DNA of 64,000 bases from AWTP1-13 sp963775835 (GCA_963775835.1 CAVZKV010000002.1:558001-622000), one strand, 5' to 3'. Positions 17,735 to 26,451 are shown, numbered from the stretch's first letter. Made by a program: numbers and translations. The notes: generated from the letters alone by a model not told the origin.

Positions 17735-18192
17735 GGCGGATGCAAATGACGAGCCGACCGCCACCCCGTCGCCTGCAGGCGAGCTGCCATTGCGGCAACA
17801 TTCGTGTCGTCTTCGACTGGCCGGGTGCCTGGCCCGCCATCCCGGTGCGAGCCTGCGGTTGTGGCTTGTGCACGCGGCACGGCGCCCGTTGGACCTCGCA
17901 TCCGGACGGCGCCTTCCGGCTCGCGATTGGCGATCCTGCGTTGACCACCTGCTATCGCTTCGGCAGCAAAAGCGCGGATTTTCACGTGTGCGCGCGCTGC
18001 GGCGCCATCCCGATCGTGACCTCGCTGATCGAGGGCAGGCGCTATGCCGTCCTCAACGCCAATACCTTCGACGTCGAGCGCTCGCAGTTCGTCGAGACCG
18101 CGACCAACTTCGAGGGCGAGACGCTGCCCGAGCGCCTGGCGCGGCGGCAAGGAAACTGGATGCCGGAGGCGGGCCAGGAGTGGCCCAGCTAG
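17731..18192 (+). CDS. GFA family (glutathione-dependent formaldehyde-activating-like) protein
   Basis: A 153-residue zinc-binding protein. The cysteine pattern SCHCGNI, CGCGLCTRH and HVCARCGAIP matches the GFA fold. True S-hydroxymethylglutathione synthase activity is doubtful for most members; many are of unknown function. The ATG overlaps the upstream TGA (ATGA), showing translational coupling to the ThDP enzyme, so the two probably act together. Internal ATGs at 17740 and 17746 are alternative starts. It ends where an AraC remnant begins on the other strand. Confidence 0.85.
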   Translation: MRRMQMTSRPPPRRLQASCHCGNIRVVFDWPGAWPAIPVRACGCGLCTRHGARWTSHPDGAFRLAIGDPALTTCYRFGSKSADFHVCARCGAIPIVTSLIEGRRYAVLNANTFDVERSQFVETATNFEGETLPERLARRQGNWMPEAGQEWPS

Positions 18193-18416
18193 CCGGCGTG
18201 GCGCGTGCGCCGCGGCGCTGTCCTGGCGGCGATAAGGGAACGGGCGCCGTTGCTGCCAGCGAAGTTTTCGCGGTACTTACCGGGCGTCATACCGGTGGCG
18301 CGCTTGAACAGCCCGCGAAAGAAGGCGGCATCCTCGTAGCCGACGGCGGTGTTGACGACCTGCACCGAGCGGGCCCCGCCCTCGAGCATTTCCTTGGCGA
18401 CCGACACCCCTCTAGG
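18189..18416 (-). pseudogene. Remnant of an AraC-family regulator (second HTH only)
   Basis: Only the C-terminal DNA-binding half of an AraC-type regulator is recognisable: AKEMLEGGARSVQVV, AVGYEDAAFFRGLFKRATGMTPGKYRENF, the second helix-turn-helix. The sensor domain and first HTH are missing. Upstream of about 18416 the frame continues into unrelated Arg/Pro-rich sequence without a credible start or ribosome binding site. It is therefore a truncated relic, possibly left after deletion next to the GFA gene. The match is by family pattern, not by alignment. Confidence 0.7.
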
Positions 18417-18471
18417 CCTGCTGCGCGGGCCGCCGCCCAGCGCGCGCGTCGGCCGGGCGGCGGGTTTGCTT

Positions 18472-18744
18472 TTAGCGTGCCGTCGTAGGATCAATGATGC
18501 CCGAGATTTCCGTTACCTTGCTGGCGGGGAAGCCGCTGAGCTTGGCGTGCTCGTGCACGGCGGCCTCGCTCTCGGCCAGGTAGACGCAGAAGGTCTTGTT
18601 GTCGGCGACGTAGGACTGGATCCACTGGGTCTTGCCGGCCAGTTTGGCGAGCGCGGCGTTGGACTGCTGCGCTGCGCCTTCGAGCTCAGCACCCGTCAAG
18701 CTGCCGACGCCCGGGATTTCGCGCTCGATGACATACCGCTTCAT
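18472..18744 (-). CDS. DUF4242 (nickel-binding-like) small protein, paralog 1
   Basis: A 90-residue protein of the DUF4242 family, whose ferredoxin-like fold includes a nickel-binding Streptomyces member. Key segments are the start MKRYVIEREIPGVGSL and SYVADNKTFCVYLAESEA, with His in HEHAKLSGFP. The ATG has GGGAGG six bases upstream. A close paralog lies at 41107-41388. Its neighbours (AraC remnant, orphan binding protein) give no functional clue. Confidence 0.85.
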   Translation of the reverse strand: MKRYVIEREIPGVGSLTGAELEGAAQQSNAALAKLAGKTQWIQSYVADNKTFCVYLAESEAAVHEHAKLSGFPASKVTEISGIIDPTTAR

Positions 18745-19019
18745 GACAACCTCCCTTTTGTTGGCGGTTTTTGATGCGGCCTGTCTAGACCGGGTGCGGC
18801 AAGCGTGGCCAGTGGCGGAACTGACATTGAACATAGGTGAAAACGACAGAGGCGAAAAAGCGCCCGCCGCCGCCCGAGCCGGCGAAATTTTCGCGAGGGG
18901 CAGCAGACATTGCCGCTTGCATCGCTGGACATCCTCGCCGCACATTTAATCCCAGCGTTATCCCGGGCGTTCGCGCGCTTGGGATCGGCATTGGCAGGCA
19001 AGCTAGCAGGTGTGTGGAC

Positions 19020-20024
19020 ATGGCTCGCATTTTTGCCACGGCAATCGTGGCGGTCGCACTATCGCTCGCCTCACCCCGCCTCGCCGGCGCCGAGGTGGCC
19101 GACGTCAAGCTCGCCCTGCAGAACGGCTCCAACTATCTGCCGCTGATCGTGATGCAGAGCCAAAAGCTGGTGGAGAAGCACCTGGCGGCCAAGGGGCTGG
19201 CCGGCACGACGGTGACCTGGGCGAAGCTGGCGGGCCCGTCCGCCATCATCGATTCCTTCCTGGCGGGTGCCGTGCATTTCTCCGGACAGGGCGTGCCGTC
19301 GACCGCGCTGATTTGGGATCGCACGCGCAACGGCATCGCCGCCAAGGCGATATCGGCCATGGTTGCCTCCAACATCTGGCTGATGACGCGCAAGCCGGAA
19401 CTGAAATCTCTGCGCGATCTGACGGACAAGGACCGGATCGCCTTGCCGTCGATCAAGACCTCGGCCCAGGCGCTGTTCCTGTGGACGGCGGCGGAGAAGG
19501 AATTCGGGCCGGGTCAATGGGGCAAGCTCGACCACCTGACGGTGTCGCTACCCCATCCCGACGCCATGGCCGCCGTGCTCAATCCCGGCGGTGAAATCAC
19601 CGTGCACGCGGCGACATCGCCCTACGCCGATCTGGAAAAGAAAGCCGGGCTCAACGTGATTACCGATCTTTATGCCGTGGAGGGCGGTGCGGTGACCGGC
19701 CTCAATTTCGTCTCCACCGAGCAGTTCCGCCAGGCAAACCCGCTAACCTTTGAGGCCGTGGTGGCCGCGTTTGACGAAGCCATCGACTGGGTCAACGCCG
19801 ACAAACCGCGCGCGGCGCAGTTCTACCTCGACGCCACGAAGGAAAAGATCGCGCTCGAGGCTCTGACCAAGATCCTGATGGCGCCCGACTATATCTTCGG
19901 CAAGACGCCGCACCGCGTCGGCGCGGCCATCGAAATCATGCACAAGGCGGGAATTCTCAAGACCAAGCCGCAGTCATGGAAGGAGATGTACTTCCCCGAG
20001 GCCCACGCCTTGCCCGGCGACTAG
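19020..20024 (+). CDS. ABC-type substrate-binding protein, NitT/TauT-like (orphan)
   Basis: Periplasmic solute-binding protein, 334 residues, of the NMT1/SsuA-like cluster. A signal peptide (IFATAIVAVALSLASPRLAGA) is followed by VKLALQNGSNYLPLIVMQ, VTWAKLAGPSAIIDSFLAGAVHF and LSLPHPDAM-like text (VSLPHPDAM), the usual two-lobed layout. No permease or ATPase gene is adjacent. The ATG at 19020 gives the signal peptide; upstream in-frame codons lie in low-complexity sequence. It converges with a paralogous binding protein 60 bp away. The ligand is unknown. Confidence 0.88.
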   Translation: MARIFATAIVAVALSLASPRLAGAEVADVKLALQNGSNYLPLIVMQSQKLVEKHLAAKGLAGTTVTWAKLAGPSAIIDSFLAGAVHFSGQGVPSTALIWDRTRNGIAAKAISAMVASNIWLMTRKPELKSLRDLTDKDRIALPSIKTSAQALFLWTAAEKEFGPGQWGKLDHLTVSLPHPDAMAAVLNPGGEITVHAATSPYADLEKKAGLNVITDLYAVEGGAVTGLNFVSTEQFRQANPLTFEAVVAAFDEAIDWVNADKPRAAQFYLDATKEKIALEALTKILMAPDYIFGKTPHRVGAAIEIMHKAGILKTKPQSWKEMYFPEAHALPGD

Positions 20025-20084
20025 GCAGGTCGCGGTCGCAGGCGGGCGGGAGGCGTGGGCCACGGCCCGCCAAAGCGAGTGGGC

Positions 20085-21089
20085 TTAGCTGCCCTCCCGA
20101 TCGTGCAGCAGCGCAAAGAAGTAGTCCTTCCAGCTTTTCGGCATCGGCTTGATGAAACCCGCCTTTGCCATGTACTCGGCGTAGACCATGGTGCGCACCG
20201 GCGCGGCTTGGAAAATCGCGCCGGGCTGTTTCAAGAGCTGCTCGACTTCCTCGGCCGTGGCGCGTTCCTTGACCATGGCCAGATAGGTTTGGGCGGACCC
20301 TTTGGGGTCGTTCTTGATCATGCCGACCGCCTCTTCGTAGGCGGCGAGAAAGACGCGCACCGTTTTTGGGTTCTCCTCATAGAATTTGGTGGTGGCGTAG
20401 GCCAGCGCCACATGACAATCGCCGCCCAGCGCGTCACGCGATTCGAGCACGACATGAATGCCCGGGCTCTTGAGGGCAATTTCTTGAAATGGCGAGGAGG
20501 CAAAATGGCTCGTCACTTCATGCTGAGGATTGAGGAGCGCCGTCAGCGCGTCGGGATGGCCCATCGTTACCTGATTGGAGAGCAGCTTCTCGTTGGCCTT
20601 GTCGTCAGCGTAGGCCTTTTGTAGGGCGATGCCGAGGGTGATGGCCTGGATCGACTGGCGCACGGTCGGCACGGCGATACGATCGCTTGGCGTATAGTCC
20701 TTGATGGTTTTGATGTTTGGGTTGCGCGTGACCAGCTTGAAGGGCAGGCCGCTGACACCAGTGATGGCTTTGATGTCGCCGTTCGTCTTGCCCCAAAGCA
20801 AGAGCATATTGGTGACGCCGCTGGTGGTGATGTGCACGCTCCCGGACAACAGGGCGTCGTTGTTGGCACCCCCGCTCATGATCGTCACCCAGGAGGCCTT
20901 GAGATCGGGAAGGCCCGCCCGGCTGGCGTGCTTTTCCACGAGCTTGTGCTGCTCCATCAGCAGCATGGGCGTAAACAGCAAGCCCGGCTGCTTGGTGATC
21001 TTGATTTCGTTGATCTCGGCTGTTGCCGTGCCGGTCGTCAGTGCCAGCGCACCGAGCAGGAGCGCTTTCGGCCAAAGCCTGCCAAGCAT
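20085..21089 (-). CDS. ABC-type substrate-binding protein, NitT/TauT-like, paralog 2
   Basis: A 334-residue binding protein with a signal peptide (ALLLGALALTTGTATA) and the same architecture as its convergent neighbour: ITKQPGLLFTPMLLMEQHKLVEKH, TIMSGGANNDALLSGSVHI, MGHPDALTALLNP, and a C-terminal KPMPKSWKDYFF matching KTKPQSWKEMYF of the paralog. AGGAGG lies before the ATG. It is the last gene of a five-gene minus-strand cluster (Gfo/Idh, nitroreductase, TauD-like, amidohydrolase, this). Its ligand may therefore be the substrate of those enzymes. No transporter membrane component is present. Confidence 0.88.
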   Translation of the reverse strand: MLGRLWPKALLLGALALTTGTATAEINEIKITKQPGLLFTPMLLMEQHKLVEKHASRAGLPDLKASWVTIMSGGANNDALLSGSVHITTSGVTNMLLLWGKTNGDIKAITGVSGLPFKLVTRNPNIKTIKDYTPSDRIAVPTVRQSIQAITLGIALQKAYADDKANEKLLSNQVTMGHPDALTALLNPQHEVTSHFASSPFQEIALKSPGIHVVLESRDALGGDCHVALAYATTKFYEENPKTVRVFLAAYEEAVGMIKNDPKGSAQTYLAMVKERATAEEVEQLLKQPGAIFQAAPVRTMVYAEYMAKAGFIKPMPKSWKDYFFALLHDREGS

Positions 21090-21178
21090 TGATCAACCTC
21101 CTCCACTCACGTCGAGCACGTGACGCCCGACGGCTACCTTGCTGACAACTTGTGCCGAAGGCAAGGACGAGAGCTGGT

Positions 21179-21997
21179 TCAAGCGGCCCAGCTTGGTTTC
21201 CAGCCGAGCCAGTCCACGATCGCCCGGCCCATGATGAGTTCGAGATCGACGGCGGGTAGCCAGGGCTGATGTTCGGTGAAATGCGTGATGCATTGCCGCC
21301 AGCTACAGGCCATGCGCGTGATGTCGGTACCCCAGAACATGCGCTTCGGCCCGAAGGCGTCATAGACCGCGCGATAGTGCGGTGTGAGGCTTTTGAACGG
21401 ATAGCCGTCGGTCACATACTGCGGGCCCCCGGTTACCTTGACGGCGATGTTGGAGTATTTGGCCAAGGCTACGACCTGGGGCATGGTAACGAAGGCCGCG
21501 GCATCCTTATTGCCGCGCGCCACGCCGAAATGATCGATCACGAGACGCAAGCCCGGGTGCCGACCGGCGATTTGACCAAGCAAGGGCAGGAACTCCCCCG
21601 CGAGCAGCGCGATCGGCAGGCCAAGGCGCTCCGCCGCCGGCCACAGCCAGTCCATCGTGCCGTCCGTGGGCCAGGATTTCATGTGCGGCTGCAGGAAGGT
21701 ATAGCGCAGTCCCAGCATGCCGGGCTGTTGGCGCCAAGTCTCGATCTCGCCACGCTGCTCGGGGCGATCGAGCGGAATGCGGCCGAGGATCGCGAACCGG
21801 TCGGGATGAAGGCGCGCGGCCTCGACCGCCTGGGCGTTGGCCGCCGGATCCCAACTCGGCGGATGCAAGATCGCGCCGGCAACGCCGGCTGCATCCATGT
21901 CCGCCAAGGCCGCATCGAGCGTATAGGGCTGCGTGCGGTGTGGTGGCACCACGACGCCCTGGCGCCACAGATGGATCTGCGCGTCGATGATCCGCAT
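21179..21997 (-). CDS. Amidohydrolase family protein (PDC-lactonase-like)
   Basis: TIM-barrel amidohydrolase-2 family member, 272 residues. Landmarks are the opening MRIIDAQIHLW (metal-binding His region), LRYTFLQPHMKSWP, GLRLVIDHFGVARG, and RMFWGTDITRMA with the conserved terminal Asp. This pattern is typical of 2-pyrone-4,6-dicarboxylate lactonase-like and other lactone or amide hydrolases. The ATG at 21997 begins the conserved sequence; the longer upstream frame overlaps the dioxygenase gene. The gap to the upstream dioxygenase gene is only 8 bp, so they are co-transcribed. Confidence 0.87.
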   Translation of the reverse strand: MRIIDAQIHLWRQGVVVPPHRTQPYTLDAALADMDAAGVAGAILHPPSWDPAANAQAVEAARLHPDRFAILGRIPLDRPEQRGEIETWRQQPGMLGLRYTFLQPHMKSWPTDGTMDWLWPAAERLGLPIALLAGEFLPLLGQIAGRHPGLRLVIDHFGVARGNKDAAAFVTMPQVVALAKYSNIAVKVTGGPQYVTDGYPFKSLTPHYRAVYDAFGPKRMFWGTDITRMACSWRQCITHFTEHQPWLPAVDLELIMGRAIVDWLGWKPSWAA

Positions 21998-22005
21998 GGC
22001 CGGCC

Positions 22006-22992
22006 CTAGCCTCTGAACTGCCGCCGGTCGCCGGCGCGCAACCACAGGCGCATGAGGTGGCGACGCTTCTCCGGCTCGGTGAAATCCTCATAAGGCGTGC
22101 GGCCGTGCACGATGCTGCGATTATTCAGGATTTGGATTTGGCCAGGTTCTATCCAGAAGTCATGTCGATGCGCCGGATCGGTCAGGAAATTGTTCAAGAG
22201 TTCGACCGCATCGGCGCCCGCCTGGTCGAGCACACGACCGGTCTTCTGGTAGCCGCGTCGGATGACGCGCACGTTGAAACGGATCCTGAGGCCGCTCGTC
22301 TCGGCGGCGAAGATCGGATACCAGTTGCTGGCGTCGGGAGCCTGGTATTCCTGCTTGTCGCGATAGAAGGGTTGATAGAGCCGCTCCAGCAGGTGCGGGT
22401 GCTTGCTCAGGAAATAATTGTGGGCGGCGTAAGCGCTCGCTAACGAGCTCATGCCGCCGAATTTGGCTGTCTGCAAGCACAGCAAACAGACGTAGTTGGC
22501 CGGTGCCTCGCCCATCGAGCTGTCATTGTGCATATCGAGGCCTTCGGGCGTCAGCGCCGCCCGCGTATCGGCGTTGTAGCCTTGGCCGTCCCAGCGCACG
22601 TCGTAGATCATCGTGCCCTTCCATTCCTGGGCGACGGGGACCTCGAGCAGGCTGGCGAGCAGCCAATAGACGTCGATCACGTCCTGCCTGCTCCAGCGTT
22701 CGATCGGGAGGCGATCCAAAATAACGAAGCCGAGGCCGCTATCGAGGCGGTCGCGTGCGCCCGCGAGCAGGTTGCGGCAGGCGTCCATGCGGAAATGCTC
22801 CGGCTGCAGCACCAGCGTCGGCACCGGGGCTTTCTTCTGCTCGGCGACGATGGCCTCGAGTTCGGCCATGCATTCGGCCGGGAGCACAATCTTAAAGTCG
22901 GCCTCGACGAGATCGGGACCGTGCCAGGCCCGCGGAGCGGGCACTAGCTCTGTGAGAATTGTGGGATCGGAAAGCCTCGCCTCGGCTTGCAT
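22006..22992 (-). CDS. TauD/TfdA-like Fe(II)/2-oxoglutarate dioxygenase
   Basis: Non-haem iron oxygenase of about 328 residues. The Fe ligands appear as His-x-Asp in LDMHNDSS and the distal His in NRSIVHGRTP; the 2-oxoglutarate-binding Arg is in RRHLMRLWLR. Such enzymes hydroxylate or oxidatively cleave sulfonates, ethers or amino-acid derivatives. The ATG at 22992 has TTGGAGGATT upstream, preferred over the longer frame from 23076. It sits between the nitroreductase and amidohydrolase genes in the minus-strand cluster. The substrate is unknown. Confidence 0.87.
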   Translation of the reverse strand: MQAEARLSDPTILTELVPAPRAWHGPDLVEADFKIVLPAECMAELEAIVAEQKKAPVPTLVLQPEHFRMDACRNLLAGARDRLDSGLGFVILDRLPIERWSRQDVIDVYWLLASLLEVPVAQEWKGTMIYDVRWDGQGYNADTRAALTPEGLDMHNDSSMGEAPANYVCLLCLQTAKFGGMSSLASAYAAHNYFLSKHPHLLERLYQPFYRDKQEYQAPDASNWYPIFAAETSGLRIRFNVRVIRRGYQKTGRVLDQAGADAVELLNNFLTDPAHRHDFWIEPGQIQILNNRSIVHGRTPYEDFTEPEKRRHLMRLWLRAGDRRQFRG

Positions 22993-23076
22993 GCCTTCAA
23001 TCCTCCAAACGCGCGGTTCTTGCCTGCGCGGCCGCGGGCAAACGGGCTCAGTGGCCGCCGGCACCGCGTGGCTCAA

Positions 23077-23940
23077 TCAGTCCAGCCGGAAACCCTTACC
23101 TCGCACGAACGCGCCCCAGTCGGCCCGCTCGGGGCTAGCATACTGGCGCACCTTGTCTTCCGACCAGCCGTAGAATTCCGCCTCGCCGAACCTTTCCACG
23201 CTCCGCTGGGACCTGATGGGCTGTGCGGCGTGGCGGCGACGATCGTAGGCGTCGACGGCCTCCTGGATGCCGGTTTCATCGAAGCGGTTGCGATGCACCG
23301 TACGCGCCAGCGGCAGGCGCAGGCTGATGCGGGCGTCGCGGCTTGGCCAGCCCAGCCCTAGCCCCGCGACCGGGAACACATGCTCGGGCAAGCCCAGCAG
23401 GTCCGACACCTCTTGCGCGTGATTGCGGATGGCGCTGATGGGGGCACAGCCGAGCCCCGCCGCTTCAGCGGCGATGACGAACGCAGAGAGCGCGATGCCG
23501 GCGTCGAGCGCGGCATTGAAAAAGACATCCAGATGATCGTTGGCGAACGGTTGGCCGCGCCAGGCATGCAGCTGGCGTTGCCGGCGGTTGTTGGCGCAGA
23601 AGACGAGCAGCGCCGGGGCGCCGGGAATCCAGGTCTGGGCGAGGCTTCCCGTCGCCAGCAGCTGGTCGATGGCGTGCCGAATCTGGTGGTCCTCGACGAT
23701 GATGATGTCGCGCTGCTGCAGGTCGCTCTTGCTGGGCGAGGAAAGGGCAAGCGCGCAAAGGATTTCGATCAGCTCGGGCGCCACCTTGCGGTCGGTGAAG
23801 GCGCGACAGGAGCCGCGCGTTGCCAGATCCTGCCAGGTCTGCGGCCATGGCTGAGGCCCGTCGGGGTCGGCGAGGGGGGCAACTGGCGCGCCGAACCGGT
23901 GCTCGAGCGCCGCGCCTATGCGTAATTTGGTGTCATCCAT
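23077..23940 (-). CDS. Nitroreductase family protein
   Basis: FMN-dependent nitroreductase-fold protein, 287 residues. The FMN-binding RGSCRAFTDRKVAPELIE motif (normally RRSxRxF) is near residue 42; SSPSKSDLQQRDIIIV and GLGCAPISAIRNHAQEVSDLLGLP follow, then GLGLGWPSRDARISLRLPL, all typical. The C-terminal extension QYASPERADWGAFVRGKGFRLD is seen in a subgroup. The ATG at 23940 was chosen since upstream sequence is a tandem repeat. It may reduce a nitro group, quinone or unsaturated bond of the cluster's substrate. Confidence 0.87.
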   Translation of the reverse strand: MDDTKLRIGAALEHRFGAPVAPLADPDGPQPWPQTWQDLATRGSCRAFTDRKVAPELIEILCALALSSPSKSDLQQRDIIIVEDHQIRHAIDQLLATGSLAQTWIPGAPALLVFCANNRRQRQLHAWRGQPFANDHLDVFFNAALDAGIALSAFVIAAEAAGLGCAPISAIRNHAQEVSDLLGLPEHVFPVAGLGLGWPSRDARISLRLPLARTVHRNRFDETGIQEAVDAYDRRRHAAQPIRSQRSVERFGEAEFYGWSEDKVRQYASPERADWGAFVRGKGFRLD

Positions 23941-23970
23941 GCTGCGTGCTCGCTGAAGCGTGTTGAAGAG

Positions 23971-24034
23971 GTGCTGACTTGAAGCGGTGTTGACTTGAAG
24001 CGATGTTGGCTTGACGACGGGCTGACTTGACGCG
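23971..24034. repeat. 16-bp tandem repeat, four imperfect copies
   Basis: Consecutive 16-bp units (gtgctgacttgaagcg, gtgttgacttgaagcg, atgttggcttgacgac, gggctgacttgacgcg) fill the gap between the Gfo/Idh and nitroreductase genes. The first two differ at one base; the others have drifted. Confidence 0.8.
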
Positions 24035-24061
24035 GGATCGGACGAACGTGCTGCGCGTGCC

Positions 24062-25138
24062 TTAGCGTCTGGCTTCGGCCAGCTCGGCAATGCCTGCCAG
24101 CGCCTCGTTGGAGAGCGGCAGCTCGATCGGCTCGTTGCGCTCGGCCGAAAGATCGGCGGCGCAGTAGACCTCCATCACCGTGCGAGCGCTTTCGGGTGTG
24201 ACCATCACCGGCCTGTCGAGCAGGATCGATTCGAGAAAATGCAGCGTTTCCGGCCCCATCTGTCCGGCGAAGACATGATCAACCTGCTCGCCGGGCATGG
24301 TCGACATGGGAAACTGCGTACCGTGCGCCACCGTAGCCAGCCAGTTGTCGCGCTGCGTATCGTCGAGGAACAGCGAACCTTCCGTGCCGGTGATCTCGAT
24401 CCAGGTGGCGCAGTAGTTGGGATAGCCCGGCGGTAGGTTCCAGCCGCCACCGATGGCCACTAACACGCCGTTGTCCATCGTCACCGTCGTCCACATGATG
24501 TCGTAGGAGCCGTTGACCGGCTGCATGTAGCCGTAGGCTCCCTGCGAATAGACGCGCACCGGCTTGGCCGGCTCCAGCAGCCAGAAGACAAAGTCGAGGT
24601 CGTGGGTGGATTCCATCGCCGCCGGCGATAGCCGTACGCGCGACGCAATCTTCTTGCCGAGGTTGCGGGAGAGATGCCGGCTGACCATGACGCTCACCGG
24701 TTTGCCCAGCGTTGCGTCGGCGAGCTTCTTCTTGGCGTAGGCGATCTTGCTATTAAAGCGTTGCGAGTAGCCGATCGTGAATTTGAGATTGCCGCGCCGG
24801 GCCAGCTGGATCAGCTCGTCGGCTTCGTAGAGGGTGAGCGCAATGGGTTTTTCCAGTAAGACGTGCTTGCCGGCCCGCAGGCAGTCCCGCGCGATCGGAT
24901 AGTGCGTTCCTTCCGGCGTGGTCGAGATGTAGACCGCCTCGATGCTGGGATTGGCAATAATGTCGCGGTAGTCGAGCGTGGCGCTGGCAGCGTTGGTGAG
25001 CTTTGCAATCTCGGCCAGACGGTCGGGCCGGATCTCGCACACATGCAGCTTGTCGACCAACGCCGAGCGCGCCAGGGTCTCCGCGCGGATGCCGCCGCAC
25101 CACCCCGTGCCGATCACGGCTACTTCGATTTGCTTCAT
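24062..25138 (-). CDS. Gfo/Idh/MocA family NAD(P)-dependent oxidoreductase
   Basis: A 358-residue dehydrogenase. The N-terminal Rossmann motif is VAVIGTGWCGGIRAETLA (GxGxxG-like), followed by VYISTTPEGTHY and the EKP signature in HVLLEKPIALT. The C-terminal domain has SPAAMESTHDLDFVFWLL, where the His-Asp pair is typical of the catalytic region. Substrates are usually sugars, inositols or their derivatives. AAGGAGGAGG precedes the ATG. It is the first gene of the minus-strand cluster and is divergent from tctC, sharing a 305 bp control region. Confidence 0.9.
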   Translation of the reverse strand: MKQIEVAVIGTGWCGGIRAETLARSALVDKLHVCEIRPDRLAEIAKLTNAASATLDYRDIIANPSIEAVYISTTPEGTHYPIARDCLRAGKHVLLEKPIALTLYEADELIQLARRGNLKFTIGYSQRFNSKIAYAKKKLADATLGKPVSVMVSRHLSRNLGKKIASRVRLSPAAMESTHDLDFVFWLLEPAKPVRVYSQGAYGYMQPVNGSYDIMWTTVTMDNGVLVAIGGGWNLPPGYPNYCATWIEITGTEGSLFLDDTQRDNWLATVAHGTQFPMSTMPGEQVDHVFAGQMGPETLHFLESILLDRPVMVTPESARTVMEVYCAADLSAERNEPIELPLSNEALAGIAELAEARR

Positions 25139-25443
25139 CGCCTCCTCCTTGGCCGCTGGCGAGTTAGCCGCTGCGCGCAGCGCTTGTCCAGCGCGCCCAA
25201 TCGGCCATGCGAGCCGGCAACAGGGGCGGCTGACGCCGTTGCGGGGCCTCTTGCCGTCGGCCGCTCGCTGGCCCCCCCGCGATTTTTGCCGACAAGAAAG
25301 GGGTTCGTTCCGGGCGCCGCACCCGGGCGCAGCGGGCCGGCACGCAAGTTTGGCCTCCTTGACCAGCCTTTGTTGGCATCAGTAGCATTCCCCGGGTGTC
25401 GCGGAACCGCTAAGACAATAGCCAAAGATATCAGGGAGGACGC
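25139..25443. other. 305-bp divergent control region between Gfo/Idh and tctC
   Basis: This gap separates the divergent catabolic cluster and the tctCBA operon and must hold promoters for both. No ORF with coding character was seen and no clear palindromic operator was found. The right half carries one promoter-like pair, listed separately. Confidence 0.6.
25359..25388 (+). promoter_or_regulatory. Candidate sigma-70 promoter for tctCBA
   Basis: TTGACC (25359-25364) and TAGCAT (25383-25388) are separated by 18 bp and lie about 55 bp before the tctC start. Each hexamer keeps most of the consensus. Evidence is sequence resemblance only. Confidence 0.3.
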
Positions 25444-26412
25444 ATGGACAGGCGCAGGTTCCTTGCTGGCGGGGCGGCCGCGGCCCTCGCGTCGAGCGCT
25501 GCCGGCGCGCAAGAGACTTACCCAACCCGGCCCATCACGATCATCAATCCCTTTCCCCCGGGCGGTGCCGCCGACGTGGTGGCCCGACCGTTTGCAGCCG
25601 TCCTAGAGCCGATCCTAAAGCAGCCGGTCGTGATCGAGACCAAGGCTGGCGCCGCCGGCCAGGTCGGCGCCCAGTTTGCCGCCAGTGCGGCCCCGGACGG
25701 CTACACGCTGCTCGTGCACATCGTTTCGATTTCCGGGTTCGCCGAGGTGGACAAGGTGTTTGGTCGGCAGCCCAAGTTCACGCGCGCCGACTTCGTCCCC
25801 ATCGCGCGCTTCACCGAGGGGCCCATGGTGCTCCTGGTCAATGAGCAAACGCCCTATAAGAGTTTGCAGGAATTGGTCGATGACGCCAAGAAACGGCCGA
25901 ACCAGATCATCTTCAGCTCGTCGGGGCTCTATGGTGCCCTGCATCTGCCAACCGCGCTGTTTACCAAGGCGGCCGGCATTGAAATGCGGCACCTGCCGAC
26001 CAACGGTGGCGGCCCGGCGCTTACCGCCCTGTTAGGCAACAACGCGCAAGTGCTCGTATCTTCAGTGGCCGCCGCCAATGCCCACATCAAGGCCGGCAAG
26101 GCGCGCGCATTGGCCTCATTTTCGGGCAAGCGCGTGCAAGCGCTACCGGAGGTGCCGACCCTCAAGGAATTGGGGTTTGACGTCGAGTTCTCCCTCTGGG
26201 TCGGCCTGTTTGCCCCCAAGGGCACGCCCGATGCGATCATCGCCAAACTGCGCGAAGACGCCAAGAAAGCGGCGGCCACCGAGCAATTTGCCAAGGCGAT
26301 CGACAACATCGGCGACGTGCTGGCCTACCAAGACCAGCCGGAGTTCGCAAAGTTCTGGGATGAGGACGCCAGGCGGGTCGAAGACGCGGTACGATCGATC
26401 GGCAAAGTTTAA
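25444..26412 (+). CDS. tctC: Tripartite tricarboxylate transporter substrate-binding protein (TctC)
   Basis: Periplasmic binding protein of the TTT family, 322 residues. The N-terminus MDRRRFLAGGAAAALASSAAG has a twin-arginine-like RRRFL motif, suggesting Tat export. Family blocks YPTRPITIINPFPPGGAADVVARPF, ETKAGAAGQVGAQFAASA and PDGYTLLVH are present. TctC captures a carboxylate (citrate, aromatic acid or similar) and delivers it to TctAB. GGGAGG lies before the ATG. It is followed by tctB and tctA in an operon. The specific ligand cannot be read from sequence. Confidence 0.94.
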   Translation: MDRRRFLAGGAAAALASSAAGAQETYPTRPITIINPFPPGGAADVVARPFAAVLEPILKQPVVIETKAGAAGQVGAQFAASAAPDGYTLLVHIVSISGFAEVDKVFGRQPKFTRADFVPIARFTEGPMVLLVNEQTPYKSLQELVDDAKKRPNQIIFSSSGLYGALHLPTALFTKAAGIEMRHLPTNGGGPALTALLGNNAQVLVSSVAAANAHIKAGKARALASFSGKRVQALPEVPTLKELGFDVEFSLWVGLFAPKGTPDAIIAKLREDAKKAAATEQFAKAIDNIGDVLAYQDQPEFAKFWDEDARRVEDAVRSIGKV

Positions 26413-26451
26413 GGCAACGGGATCGGCAAGCCAAAGCGACGAGGAAGGCGC

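Noticed and set aside
18837..19019. N-terminal extension of the binding protein at 19020
   Set aside because: It precedes the signal peptide and has no conserved character; the ATG at 19020 is the sensible start.
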